Made by a program: the position numbers and the translations under genes. The notes beneath the pieces were generated by a model. It was not told the DNA's origin, did no database searches, and saw only the letters and a list, made by a program, of their open reading frames with translations. Below, piece by piece: positions 8,562-16,917 of a DNA stretch of 64,000 nucleotides. The stretch comes from an uncultured Duncaniella sp. (lineage in GTDB: Bacteria > Bacteroidota > Bacteroidia > Bacteroidales > Muribaculaceae). The stretch lies in assembly GCA_910577255.1 (NCBI GenBank), contig CAJTMH010000004.1:62001-126000 (forward strand). The letters run 5' to 3'. How positions within the stretch are numbered: the first letter of the stretch is position 1; every line of letters starts with the position of its first letter.

Positions 8562-9590
8562 TCACACCATCACGCGGGCATAAGGCACCTCGTCGTAACG
8601 GCAGAACTGGCGGTCGAGATATTTGTAGTAACCGGCAATGGCCACCATGGCGGCATTGTCGGTGGTGAACAGGCGCGGAGGGATGAAAGCCTTCAGCCTA
8701 TTACGTCGGCAATATTCGGCCACGGCGTCGCGCACGCCTGAGTTGGCCGAGACACCTCCGCCTATGGCCACGGTGGTGACCCCGGTCTGCTTCACGGCCT
8801 TGTCGAGCTTATCCATGAGGATGTCTATGATGGTGCGCTGGAGCGAAGCAGCCAGATCGGCCTTGTTGGCCTCGATGAAACCGGGGTCATTCTTAAGCTC
8901 ATCGCGCAGCGTGTAGAGAAACGACGTCTTCAGACCGCTGAAACTGTAGTCGAGCCCGGGGATATGAGGTTTCGCAAACTTAAAGCGCTTAGGGTTGCCC
9001 TCGGCCGCCAGACGGTCGATATGCGGACCTCCGGGATAAGGGAGTCCCATCACCTTGGCACACTTGTCGAAAGCCTCGCCGGCGGCATCGTCGATGGTCT
9101 GCCCTAGAATCTCCATGTCGTTGTAATTCCTCACCAGTATTATCTGGCTGTTGCCCCCCGACACGAGGAGGCACAGGAATGGATAGTCAGGCACCTCGTC
9201 GGCTTCCTCGCGGCGGATGAAATGCGACAGCACATGACCGTGCAGATGGTTGACATCCACTATCGGCACCCTCAGCCCGAGCGATAGCCCCTTGGCGAAC
9301 GATGTCCCCACGAGCAGCGACCCCAGCAGGCCGGGACCGCGGGTGAAGGCTATGGCGCTGAGCGAGTGCTTGTCCACCCCCGCACGGCGCAAGGCCGTGT
9401 CGACCACCGGCAGGATGTTCTGCTGATGGGCGCGGGAGGCCAGTTCGGGCACCACGCCGCCAAACTCGGCATGCACCTCCTGCGAGGCGATGACGTTGCT
9501 GAGAAGCACTCCGTCGCGGATGACGGCAGCCGAGGTGTCGTCACACGACGACTCTATACCTAATATTATAATATTCTTTTCGTCACTCAT
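8562..9590 (-). CDS. tsaD: tRNA N6-adenosine threonylcarbamoyltransferase
   Basis: 342 residues from the ATG at 9590 (MSDEKNIIILGIESSCDDTS). It transfers the threonylcarbamoyl group to A37 of ANN-decoding tRNAs, working with TsaB/E/C. Visible: the metal-binding HLHGH (115-119), the SGGNSQI nucleotide loop, GGGVSANSGVR and TDNAAMVA. An in-frame ATG 33 bases upstream (9623) was rejected because the promoter -7 box at 9613-9620 overlaps the extension and the family starts at the chosen Met. cinA follows 24 bases downstream. Confidence 0.96.
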   Translation of the reverse strand: MSDEKNIIILGIESSCDDTSAAVIRDGVLLSNVIASQEVHAEFGGVVPELASRAHQQNILPVVDTALRRAGVDKHSLSAIAFTRGPGLLGSLLVGTSFAKGLSLGLRVPIVDVNHLHGHVLSHFIRREEADEVPDYPFLCLLVSGGNSQIILVRNYNDMEILGQTIDDAAGEAFDKCAKVMGLPYPGGPHIDRLAAEGNPKRFKFAKPHIPGLDYSFSGLKTSFLYTLRDELKNDPGFIEANKADLAASLQRTIIDILMDKLDKAVKQTGVTTVAIGGGVSANSGVRDAVAEYCRRNRLKAFIPPRLFTTDNAAMVAIAGYYKYLDRQFCRYDEVPYARVMV

Positions 9591-9612
9591 ATTTGTAACC
9601 GTTTCGGACTGA

Positions 9613-9643
9613 CAAAAATACATCTTTTTTCACGATTGGCAAA
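9613..9643 (-). promoter_or_regulatory. Promoter for tsaD-cinA
   Basis: On the minus strand, TTTG (complement of 9640-9643), 19 bases, TATTTTTG (complement of 9613-9620). It places the transcript start about 15-20 bases before the ATG at 9590, which decides the tsaD start. Confidence 0.8.
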
Positions 9644-9664
9644 ATCTTTAAAAACGCCACCCCA

Positions 9665-9712
9665 TAAAAAGACCGGAAGTGAAATCCGCTTGCGGGCGGA
9701 TTCCACTTCCGG
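9665..9712 (-). terminator. Terminator downstream of ompA-family gene
   Basis: On the minus strand, CCGGAAGTGGAATCCGC pairs with GCGGATTTCACTTCCGG (one mismatch) and is followed by TCTTTTTATG. A strong intrinsic terminator about 120 bases after the OmpA stop codon; it ends just upstream of the tsaD promoter. Confidence 0.9.
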
Positions 9713-9833
9713 GTTTAGGGGTTTATATCCTTGGAGCCCTCCGGCTCTCTGTCGGCCCGCTCTCGGGTCCGGGATTCTTCAGTGACCCCGGGCACGAGGC
9801 CCGGCAGGTCATGGAGGAGTGCGTCTTGCTTAA

Positions 9834-11033
9834 TTATTCGGGCACTGCGAAGATTACGATACGGTTCCAGTCGTTGGTCTCGTAAATCTGGGTGTTGCTG
9901 CCGGCGGCTTCGATGATGAGACGGTCGGCATTGATGCCGTAGTCACCTACGAGGATGTCAGCCACAGCCTGTGCACGGCGTTCAGATAACTTCATGTTGT
10001 ATTCAGAAGTACCGGTGTCTTCGTCGGCATAACCTCTAACCACGATCTGGGTGTCGGGGTTGGCCTTCATGTATTCGGCGATATTGTATACGTTGACCAT
10101 TTCCTCAGATGATACGTAAGCTGAGTTGAGCTTGAAGCGTACGGTCGGGAAGAGTGTCACGCTTTCGCTTGCTTCAACGGCAGTGACTTCGGGGCAGGGA
10201 AGCTGAGCTTCAGCGGCTGCGAGGGCTGCGGAGGTTGCTGCGAGGGCACCACGGAGGTCATTGACCTGAGCATTGGCCTGGTTGAGGGCTGCGATGTATT
10301 CACAGGGGTTGTATTTCTTGAACTTCGAGCCGGTGAAGTGGATGGTGAAACCACCGATGGCCGAGATGTTGATGTCGACAGGCTTGCCGTAAGCTTCGTT
10401 ATTGAAGTTGTCGCCATAGAATGATGCGCGGCCTTCAGCGAAGAAGTCAACATAGTTGCTCAGACGGAAGCGGAGCTGCAGACCTGCTGACACGGGGAGA
10501 AGCCACTGGTTTGACTTAACCTTGCCGCCGTGATCCTTGATGTTGCCGAGCTGGGGATGATAGTCCCACACGAAGGTGCCGCCGAGTCCGATGAAAGGAA
10601 CAATAGAGAATACACGTTTGGGACGGTAGCCGCCGATTGAGTTAAACATATCCCACATGAAATCGACGTTGAGGTTAGCCATCTTGGCTGAGGCGGTCAC
10701 ACCCTGGTTCCAGTGCATAGCGCCATAGTAGCCTGAGAAACGGAAACCGAGATAAGGTGAAATCCAACGGCCAACGCCGAGGTTATATACTGCTGTGAGG
10801 TGGCGGGAATCATCACCGGTGGTGCGGGCGTTCTCCACGAAGGGTGACTGGATGCCAGCGCCGAGCTGGATGAACCAGTTGTCACGCCATGAACCGGGAG
10901 CATAATGATCCTTACAATCTACCTCGTCGACTGTGATTTCTTCAACAACGACTGCTGTCTCTTGGGCTTTTGCTTCATTTGCACACCACAGCATTCCGCC
11001 GCAGGCTGCAAGGAGTAATAAGTTCTTTTTCAT
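9834..11033 (-). CDS. OmpA family outer membrane protein
   Basis: 399 residues with a signal peptide cut after AKA (about residue 23), an N-terminal eight-strand beta-barrel region (about 45-240), a short Ala-rich linker with AALNQANAQVNDLRGALAAT, and a C-terminal OmpA peptidoglycan-binding domain containing YMKANPDTQIVVRGYADEDT and NMKLSERRAQAVADIL. It anchors the outer membrane to peptidoglycan and is usually very abundant in Bacteroidales. Codon use is strongly biased, resembling the 1037-residue lipoprotein gene nearby. The upstream region carries TTAACAC repeats (11218-11244) next to a possible promoter. Confidence 0.93.
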   Translation of the reverse strand: MKKNLLLLAACGGMLWCANEAKAQETAVVVEEITVDEVDCKDHYAPGSWRDNWFIQLGAGIQSPFVENARTTGDDSRHLTAVYNLGVGRWISPYLGFRFSGYYGAMHWNQGVTASAKMANLNVDFMWDMFNSIGGYRPKRVFSIVPFIGLGGTFVWDYHPQLGNIKDHGGKVKSNQWLLPVSAGLQLRFRLSNYVDFFAEGRASFYGDNFNNEAYGKPVDINISAIGGFTIHFTGSKFKKYNPCEYIAALNQANAQVNDLRGALAATSAALAAAEAQLPCPEVTAVEASESVTLFPTVRFKLNSAYVSSEEMVNVYNIAEYMKANPDTQIVVRGYADEDTGTSEYNMKLSERRAQAVADILVGDYGINADRLIIEAAGSNTQIYETNDWNRIVIFAVPE

Positions 11034-11217
11034 TCTCTCATAAATTTAAAATGAAACTTAGTTTGAAAACTCTCTTAAATAGTTTTTTTAGTAAAACAGT
11101 TTGTTTAATTTTTTTGCGGGAACTCTCTTGCCCCCATGATTCACATTTTGATTTTATAACATTATTACACTTTTGTTTGTTCAAAAAAGCCCATAAAATA
11201 TTTCAGCAGCCTCATTT

Positions 11218-11244
11218 TTAACACAAAGGTGTTAAAATTAACAC
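11218..11244. promoter_or_regulatory. Three TTAACAC half-sites upstream of ompA-family gene
   Basis: TTAACAC (11218-11224), inverted GTGTTAA (11229-11235) and TTAACAC (11238-11244); the last two form a palindrome with a 2-base centre. A sub-optimal -7 box on the minus strand (CACCTTTG, complement of 11223-11230) lies inside the array, so a regulator bound here would cover the promoter. Operator function is inferred. Confidence 0.4.
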
Positions 11245-11370
11245 TTGGCCCACCTTAATTATATATAGAGGATTTTACATTTAACCTCCTCATGGAAGCA
11301 ACTGCCAAACGCATCTCAGAGCTGCCCGACCGGTCATCTGCCACAAAACCGTCGCGAGAATCGCAACAGT

Positions 11371-11402
11371 ATTGTGTAATTCCTAACTAATCCTTAATTT
11401 TG
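11371..11402 (+). promoter_or_regulatory. Promoter reading toward the HTH gene
   Basis: ATTG (11371-11374), 20 bases, TAATTTTG (11395-11402). It would start a transcript near 11408 with a leader of about 340 nt before the HTH gene. Confidence 0.6.
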
Positions 11403-11597
11403 CAGACGAACATACCCCATCCGCAGAGGCGGGCGGGTTTAGAATCATTGTAAGACGTTTTTTCGTTTTGTTTCTTCTCTTTCAAAACTTCGCACCTTTT
11501 GAATAGTCATAGGAAGGAATGACAACCGGAAACGTTCACTGGTGATGTACACTTATGTTATGTCTCCACGTGGGCTGCGGATGGTCGTTATGTCCTT

Positions 11598-11672
11598 ATG
11601 ACTGGGTAAGTGCGAAGACCTTGAAAGGGGACTGCGACGAATGTTGCATCCCACGTTTTTACACCCAGTCAT
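11598..11672 (+). other. Structured leader region upstream of HTH gene
   Basis: Perfect 10-base arms ATGACTGGGT (11598-11607) and ACCCAGTCAT (11663-11672). CGTGGG near 11569 can also pair with CCCACG near 11650, which crosses the first helix and would give a pseudoknot. No known riboswitch class is recognised. Confidence 0.4.
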
Positions 11673-11744
11673 CCCCCACTTCTCCGTCCCACACAGGCCC
11701 AAGGGTTGCAGGCCGCACACCTATTTTAACACCACAACTGCAGC

Positions 11745-11972
11745 ATGGAACCCATCGGCTCAATAATCAAAGAGGAACTCGAACGCCAGGAAAGAAGCAT
11801 GTCATGGTTTGCCCGCAAACTTAGCTGCGACCGCTCAAATGTCTACCGTCTGTTCCAGAAACATTCCATCGACACTTCGCTCCTGTCGCGCATATCAGTG
11901 ATTCTCAACAGGGATTTCTTTTCGGAGCTGAGCCAGAATCTGCCTCAGAACAAGCCGAAGTCCGAAGAATGA
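11745..11972 (+). CDS. Small helix-turn-helix protein
   Basis: 75 residues: MEPIGSIIKEELERQERSMS followed by WFARKLSCDRSNVYRLFQ, which reads as an XRE/lambda-repressor-type helix-turn-helix, then LLSRISVILNRDFFSELS. No sensor domain is present. Such short HTH proteins are common in Bacteroidales; the target is unknown. It lies between two highly expressed envelope genes behind a long leader. Its own intergenic regions and the TTAACAC array are possible targets, by inference only. Confidence 0.75.
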   Translation: MEPIGSIIKEELERQERSMSWFARKLSCDRSNVYRLFQKHSIDTSLLSRISVILNRDFFSELSQNLPQNKPKSEE

Positions 11973-12029
11973 CCCTAACCCGTCCGCACAATCCGCCTCA
12001 CTTGCGTGTCATTTCCGCAACGCCAATTT

Positions 12030-12061
12030 CTTTCGCGCCCTACAATTAGTACTTAACTTTG
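12030..12061 (+). promoter_or_regulatory. Promoter for candidate RNA at 12.07 kb
   Basis: TAACTTTG at 12054-12061, with CTTT 20 bases upstream (12030-12033), close to the -33 TTTG. It starts the candidate RNA below. Confidence 0.55.
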
Positions 12062-12066
12062 CATCA

Positions 12067-12253
12067 AAGAAATTTTTATGTGAATGTCTTCCTCTGGAAT
12101 GAGGGCATAAGCGCGACTTTCAAATCTCCTCATTCCGTCACCATGATATTCATGTTTTATATTTAGACAAGGAAGTACGTAAGGAAAGGCAATACTAACA
12201 TAGCCAACAATCAATCCCCCTGCACGTCGCTGTTGAAGCGCCGTGCAGTTTTC
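12067..12253 (+). ncRNA. Candidate small RNA (~190 nt)
   Basis: Between a TAACTTTG promoter and a strong terminator there is no convincing reading frame. A nested hairpin is visible: outer 11-bp stem ATGTGAATGTC (12078-12088) with GATATTCATGT (12145-12155, including GU pairs) and inner perfect stem GGAATGAG (12096-12103) with CTCATTCC (12129-12136). A mostly unpaired purine-rich stretch precedes the terminator. The class is not recognised; 6S RNA was considered because of the length, but no closing stem was found. Confidence 0.45.
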
Positions 12254-12255
12254 TT
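12218..12255 (+). terminator. Terminator of candidate RNA
   Basis: CTGCACG (12220-12226), inner CGCT, loop GTTGA, AGCG, then CGTGCAG (12242-12248) followed by TTTTCTT. Confidence 0.75.
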
Positions 12256-12403
12256 ACCGGCCATTTCAGTCCGCCTGCCACCGTACTGACCACCTATTAT
12301 ATATTACATCGAATTCACAGGTCGGGAGGCGAGTCGCGAAAAACGCAACACTTCTGTTGCATACTCGCTGCAAATCAATAACTTAAAACATCTAAAAACA
12401 TCA

Positions 12404-12411
12404 TACCTTTG
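12404..12411 (+). promoter_or_regulatory. -7 box for the 1037-residue lipoprotein gene
   Basis: TACCTTTG matches TAnnTTTG; no good TTTG lies 19-21 bases upstream. It predicts a leader of about 85 nt, A-rich with no GC structure, typical of strongly translated Bacteroidota genes. Confidence 0.6.
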
Positions 12412-12503
12412 TATCATTAATTTTCACTAACAATACCAAAACCGGCTTAAAACCCAATTTGACACAACCAAACAGTAATCAATTTCTTTATAATTAATCA
12501 CTT

Positions 12504-15500
12504 ATGAACAAACGTTATTTGAAAGTCGCACTTCTTGCGTTAGCGTGTGTTTCGATGCCTGTCTCGTTCACTTCTTGTGACGATGATCATGACGACATCA
12601 ACCGCCTCGAAAAAGAAGACGACGCCATTAAGTCTCAAATCAGCGCTCTCGAGACTGCCCTCAAGCAGGCTCAGGCTGATGCTACCGCCGCTAAGGAAGC
12701 TGCTGCCACTGCTGCTCAGGCTGCAAAGGACGCTGCTGCTAAAGGTGACCAGGCTCTCGCTCTTGCACAGCAGGCTAACGCAGAAGCTAAGGCTGCTTCT
12801 GAAGCTGCCGCTAACGCTAAGGCTGAAGCTATCCAGGCTGCTCTTGACGCAGTTAACGAACTCAAGGGTTCAATCGCAAGCCAGGAAACTGTTGACGGTC
12901 TCGTAAGCAAAATCGAAGCTATCGAAACCGGTCTCTCTACCCTCAACGGTACTGTAGACGCTCAGCAGACTGCCATCGCACAGATGCAGACTCAGGTTAA
13001 CGCCCTCAACCAGTACTCAGAGCTCCTCAAGTCACTCGGTGGCGACAATGGCAAACTCGCTCAGATCGACGCTGCCATCGCAAGCATCAACACCGAAATG
13101 GGCAAGCTCGCTACCCAGGCTTCTGTTGACGCTATCCAGACTACTCTCGACAAGCTCGCTGAGCAGGTAGCTGAAATCAACGGCAACCTCGTGACTTTCA
13201 TCACCGGCCGCCTCACAAGCGTTACTCTCGTCCCCAACCTCTTCGTTGACGGTATCGAGACTATCGAATTCCTTTCACTCCAGTACATGCCCCAGCAGCA
13301 GGGTGGTGCTACCGGTCTTCAGAACGTTCCCGGTGCTAAGGAAATCCTCGTTTCTACCAAGGAGAACCCCGCACAGTATCGTCTGAACCCCACCAGCACT
13401 CAGCTCAAGGACATCGACGCTGACAACATCGAATTCGTTGCTCTCCAGGCTGAATCACGTGGCGTGGTTGAAGCTCCTATCGCTTATGTTAAGGGTTCTG
13501 CCGAAATCGCTCAGAGCGGTCTCGAAAAGGGTATCCTTACTGTTAACGCTTCTAAGACCATCACCGGTTCACTCAACCTCGACAACAACCAGATCTACGC
13601 TGTAGCACTTAAGGTGCCCATCGCAGCAAGCCACCTTCAGGACAAGGATGTTCCCGAATATGTATATTCTGAATATTCTCGCCTCATCGAAGCTACTCAT
13701 ACTCCCAAAATCGCAGCTCTCCCCTACACTTGCAAGGCTGCTCACAGCCACTACTCTGACTCAGCTACAATGTGGGCATCTAAGGTATCTCAGGACCAGC
13801 TCATCACCAAGAAGGTTGCTTACAACCAGACTCTTGACCTCAACACTCTCGTGACCGGCTGTCTCTCTGACATCACCAAGCAGATCACCAAGGAAGAGCT
13901 CGCTAAGTACGGCATGGAGTTCGTATTCGGTATCCCCGCAAGCTACACTAACGGTGCAACCAACGGTACCAACCAGCAGGAATTCATCAAGTTCCAGGAC
14001 GGCAGCAACTCTGTTGTTATGTCTAAGACTCCCGCAGGTCTTACCAACAACAAGGCAGCCATCGACAAAGAACCCATCGTTCGCGTAATGCTCGTTGACG
14101 TTGTTAACCACAAGCTCGTTGATCAGCGCTACATCAAGATCATGTGGACTGCTGTTGACGTTCCCCCGGTTGACCTCGGCACTAAGGACTTCACCGCTAA
14201 CCTCGGTTGTGGCGACATCTCTGCTGCCATCACTTGGAAGGAATTCGTTGACAACATCTACGCTGTCATCAAGGACGGTAAGCTCGACATGTCAAAGGAT
14301 CAGTTCACTTCTGTTTACCTCGGCACTGCTCCCACCATCACTCCTTCATACACTGAAGCTGAAAATGCTAACGTGGTATTCGACGGCAATGTTGACGGTG
14401 ACGCAGCTGTGATCAAGTGGACTCTTTCTCCCGACGAAATCGGCACTATCGTTTCTTACAACACCGCAGTTACTCCTCACACTTGGGAAGTTAAGAACAA
14501 TGTATTCTCTATCAAGGTTACATTTACTCCTAACAACCCCGACTACCCCGTACTCACCTACACTCTCAAGCAGACTATCGGCGTTACCAACGCTCCTGCT
14601 ATCAACGGTTTCTACAACAACTACTGGGCTAACGCTGCACACTCTCAGTATGATGTATATCCCGTACAGTACGGTTCTGCCGCTCAGACCGAGCTCGCTA
14701 ACACTACTTGTATCTTCCACAACAACCTCATGAACGGTTTCACCTTCTTCGATTATGGCACTACTCGTGGTCGCTTCATCGTGAAGAACCTCACCTCATG
14801 CGGTACTTGGGACATGCAGTTCTGCCAGGATAACGAACAGACCGGCTACAAGCCCAACTTCACCGGTGCTGAACCCGATAAGTCTAAGAAAGCTAACATC
14901 GGTGGTTACCAGCTTAAGAACGGTACTACAGAGGCTGCTAATCTCGAATGGTCAGAAGGTCACACTGCATGGTGTGGCAACGGCGAGCACAACGAGACTT
15001 TCGTAAACCTCCAGAAGAATGCTGCAGGTATCGGCCTCCTCGACAAGACTGCTCACATGGGCATCTGGGCTACTATCAACGACTACAACTACATCCCCGT
15101 ATTCGATTACAACATCAAGTTCATCAAGCCTCTTACTCTTAAGGATGCTCAGATGACTGAAAACTTCATCGACGGTGTGGTTAACGGTTCTAAGATCGAC
15201 TGGACCAAGGCATTCGTCCTCACTGACTGCTTCGGTTACCTCGTAGCCGCTGAGACTACCGGCACTGAAGAAAAGGAAATGTATGCTGAAGATCTCTATG
15301 AATACTACGAAGTTCAGACTCCGGAATGGGATACCGAAAACATCCTCTTCGGCATGAAGAACCAGAACGGTACTGTAGTAGTTGATCCTAACGCTACTCC
15401 CGAAACTGCCATGACTGCCGCTCAGCTCAAGGCCCTCACCACTGGTGGTTCAATCCCCTCTCTTACCGTTAACGGTAAGGACCTCGTGTTCACCTCTAAC

Positions 15501-15617
15501 ATGGGTTCACAGGTAGGTGGTGCCTTCAACATCTGGGTTAAGGTAACAGTTAAATATGGCTGGGGTGAAGATAGCGCCTGGGTTAAGATTGGCGTTAACC
15601 CCATGCAGGTTGACTAA
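12504..15617 (+). CDS. Large abundant surface lipoprotein with Ala-rich coiled coil (S-layer-like)
   Basis: 1037 residues. The signal peptide ends in a lipobox with Cys25 followed by DDDHDD, the acidic surface-export signal of Bacteroidota. Residues about 35-230 are an Ala/Gln/Lys-rich heptad coiled coil (ALKQAQADATAAKEAA and so on) resembling the N-terminus of DUF4988-type proteins; the remainder is beta-rich with no named domain that I recognise. Codon choice is extremely restricted (CTC, AAC, GAC, ATC, AAG, GCT), far more than in most neighbours, implying very high expression. A surface-layer or major surface-coat role is inferred from lipidation, coiled coil, size and codon bias. A dedicated promoter and terminator flank it. 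Confidence 0.8.
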   Translation: MNKRYLKVALLALACVSMPVSFTSCDDDHDDINRLEKEDDAIKSQISALETALKQAQADATAAKEAAATAAQAAKDAAAKGDQALALAQQANAEAKAASEAAANAKAEAIQAALDAVNELKGSIASQETVDGLVSKIEAIETGLSTLNGTVDAQQTAIAQMQTQVNALNQYSELLKSLGGDNGKLAQIDAAIASINTEMGKLATQASVDAIQTTLDKLAEQVAEINGNLVTFITGRLTSVTLVPNLFVDGIETIEFLSLQYMPQQQGGATGLQNVPGAKEILVSTKENPAQYRLNPTSTQLKDIDADNIEFVALQAESRGVVEAPIAYVKGSAEIAQSGLEKGILTVNASKTITGSLNLDNNQIYAVALKVPIAASHLQDKDVPEYVYSEYSRLIEATHTPKIAALPYTCKAAHSHYSDSATMWASKVSQDQLITKKVAYNQTLDLNTLVTGCLSDITKQITKEELAKYGMEFVFGIPASYTNGATNGTNQQEFIKFQDGSNSVVMSKTPAGLTNNKAAIDKEPIVRVMLVDVVNHKLVDQRYIKIMWTAVDVPPVDLGTKDFTANLGCGDISAAITWKEFVDNIYAVIKDGKLDMSKDQFTSVYLGTAPTITPSYTEAENANVVFDGNVDGDAAVIKWTLSPDEIGTIVSYNTAVTPHTWEVKNNVFSIKVTFTPNNPDYPVLTYTLKQTIGVTNAPAINGFYNNYWANAAHSQYDVYPVQYGSAAQTELANTTCIFHNNLMNGFTFFDYGTTRGRFIVKNLTSCGTWDMQFCQDNEQTGYKPNFTGAEPDKSKKANIGGYQLKNGTTEAANLEWSEGHTAWCGNGEHNETFVNLQKNAAGIGLLDKTAHMGIWATINDYNYIPVFDYNIKFIKPLTLKDAQMTENFIDGVVNGSKIDWTKAFVLTDCFGYLVAAETTGTEEKEMYAEDLYEYYEVQTPEWDTENILFGMKNQNGTVVVDPNATPETAMTAAQLKALTTGGSIPSLTVNGKDLVFTSNMGSQVGGAFNIWVKVTVKYGWGEDSAWVKIGVNPMQVD

Positions 15618-15633
15618 TCCCGAATCTCTTAAC

Positions 15634-15675
15634 GGGGAGGACATCACTACTAAGAGGTGTCCTCCTCTTTTTTGT
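15634..15675 (+). terminator. Terminator of surface lipoprotein gene
   Basis: GGGAGGACATC pairs with GGTGTCCTCCTC (GU pairs allowed) and is followed by TTTTTTG, 17 bases after the stop codon. The next gene starts 33 bases beyond it. Confidence 0.85.
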
Positions 15676-15707
15676 ATACAATCCGCATTCAATCAGTTAG
15701 ACAAATC

Positions 15708-16220
15708 ATGAAAAAGACCAGACTGTTTATAGCTTTTGCTCTCACTGCACTGCTCTTCGGCTGCTACAGCTGCAGCGGAGGCAAGCAGGAGCAGAAGGAA
15801 GGCGACGAGGCACAGGTGGACGAACGTATCGACACATCCATGCAGCGCACCGCAGCCGACACAGCTGAGATCCGCAACCTCACCATGGATTACCTCACCA
15901 AACTCCGCGACAAGGATTTTGAGGGCGCCATGGCCATGCTTTCAAGCTATGTCGACTCCACAGCCACCATCACGGAGCTGAATGAGGCGCAGCGCGGTAA
16001 GCTCAATGGCATCTTCCGCACATTCCCTGTTGTTGCGTTCTCCATTGACGACATCACACTCTTCTCGGAGACCGACACCGAGGTGCGTTACACCATCGAG
16101 ATGTTCCAGCGCGATCCGGGCGACAATGTGCCTAACTCGATGCACTTCCTGCTTATGCCGCGCCGCATCGACGGCAAGTGGTATCTCTGCATCGACGACC
16201 GCTTCGACCAGCCCGAATAA
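15708..16220 (+). CDS. Small lipoprotein, NTF2/DUF4878-like fold
   Basis: 170 residues from the ATG at 15708 (MKKTRLFIAFALTALLFG). A signal peptide with Cys residues near positions 18-21 suggests a lipoprotein. After an acidic linker, the region AEIRNLTMDYLTKLRDKDFEGAMAML and the C-terminal strands ending DGKWYLCIDDRF resemble the cone-shaped NTF2/DUF4878 domain used in envelope proteins. An in-frame ATG at 15657 was rejected because it lies inside the preceding terminator. No function can be assigned. A strong terminator follows. Confidence 0.7.
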   Translation: MKKTRLFIAFALTALLFGCYSCSGGKQEQKEGDEAQVDERIDTSMQRTAADTAEIRNLTMDYLTKLRDKDFEGAMAMLSSYVDSTATITELNEAQRGKLNGIFRTFPVVAFSIDDITLFSETDTEVRYTIEMFQRDPGDNVPNSMHFLLMPRRIDGKWYLCIDDRFDQPE

Positions 16221-16260
16221 GCTTCAATCCGGCCGATATCTGTCGGCTCCGGCACTCACT

Positions 16261-16302
16261 GTCATCCTTCCATGCTGCATGGAGGGATGACTTGTTTGTT
16301 TT
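16261..16302 (+). terminator. Terminator of small lipoprotein gene
   Basis: TCATCCTTCCATG, loop CTG, CATGGAGGGATGA (one GU pair), then CTTGTTTGTTTT. It separates this gene from the cobalamin operon. Confidence 0.85.
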
Positions 16303-16348
16303 AACACCATTGCAACCTGCAAACATGCGCTTTTTGATGAAATTTCAT

Positions 16349-16356
16349 TAATTTTG
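16349..16356 (+). promoter_or_regulatory. -7 box for cobU operon
   Basis: TAATTTTG 24 bases before the cobU ATG. The -33 element is not clear at 19-21 bases. No cobalamin riboswitch is visible in the 160-base upstream gap. Confidence 0.6.
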
Positions 16357-16380
16357 CACACCTATTTCACACTTCCGGAG

Positions 16381-16917
16381 ATGAAGAAAAAAATCATAAT
16401 GGTGACCGGCGGCCAACGGTCAGGGAAAAGCGAATTTGCCGAGGAACTCGCCATGCGTCTTGGCGAAAAGCCTGTATATATGGCCACGGCGCGCGTCATG
16501 GACAAGGAGTTTGAAGCACGTGTGGAGCGTCACCGCTCACGACGCGGTCCGCAGTGGACCACCATAGAGGAACCACTCCTGCTAAGCCGGCACGACCTCA
16601 CGGGACGAGTGGTGCTCATCGACTGCGTGACTCTCTGGGCCACCAACACCTTTTTCGATGCCGGAGAGGATGCCGACGCCGCCATGAACCGCCTTGCAGC
16701 CGAATTCGAGGAATTCACCTCCCGGACTGCAACATACATTTTCGTCACCAACGAGATAGGACTTGGAGGTGTGAGTGAAAATCCTCTCACCCGCCGCTTC
16801 ACCGACCTTCAGGGCAATATCAACCGTCTCATAGCCTCCAGGGCCGACGAAGTCTATCTTGTAGTATCAGGAATACCAGTGAAAATCAAAAGCCAGTTCA
16901 ACAATGAGAACCTTTAA
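16381..16917 (+). CDS. cobU: Adenosylcobinamide kinase / adenosylcobinamide-phosphate guanylyltransferase
   Basis: 178 residues from the ATG at 16381. Bifunctional enzyme that phosphorylates adenosylcobinamide and then attaches GMP to give AdoCbi-GDP. The P-loop GGQRSGKS is at residues 10-17; VERHRSRRG contains the His that carries GMP in characterised CobU. The segment TNEIGLGGVSENPLTRRF is also typical. The alternative ATG at 16354 overlaps the promoter box and was rejected. First gene of cobU-cobT-cobS-cobC, overlapping cobT by 14 bases. Confidence 0.95.
   Translation: MKKKIIMVTGGQRSGKSEFAEELAMRLGEKPVYMATARVMDKEFEARVERHRSRRGPQWTTIEEPLLLSRHDLTGRVVLIDCVTLWATNTFFDAGEDADAAMNRLAAEFEEFTSRTATYIFVTNEIGLGGVSENPLTRRFTDLQGNINRLIASRADEVYLVVSGIPVKIKSQFNNENL

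Noticed and set aside
9590..9623. Upstream ATG that would extend TsaD by 11 residues
   Set aside because: It overlaps the promoter -7 box, and the family N-terminus begins at the Met at 9590.
11555..11824. 89-residue reading frame overlapping the HTH gene
   Set aside because: No family resemblance, odd composition, lies over the structured leader, and is out of frame with the HTH gene.
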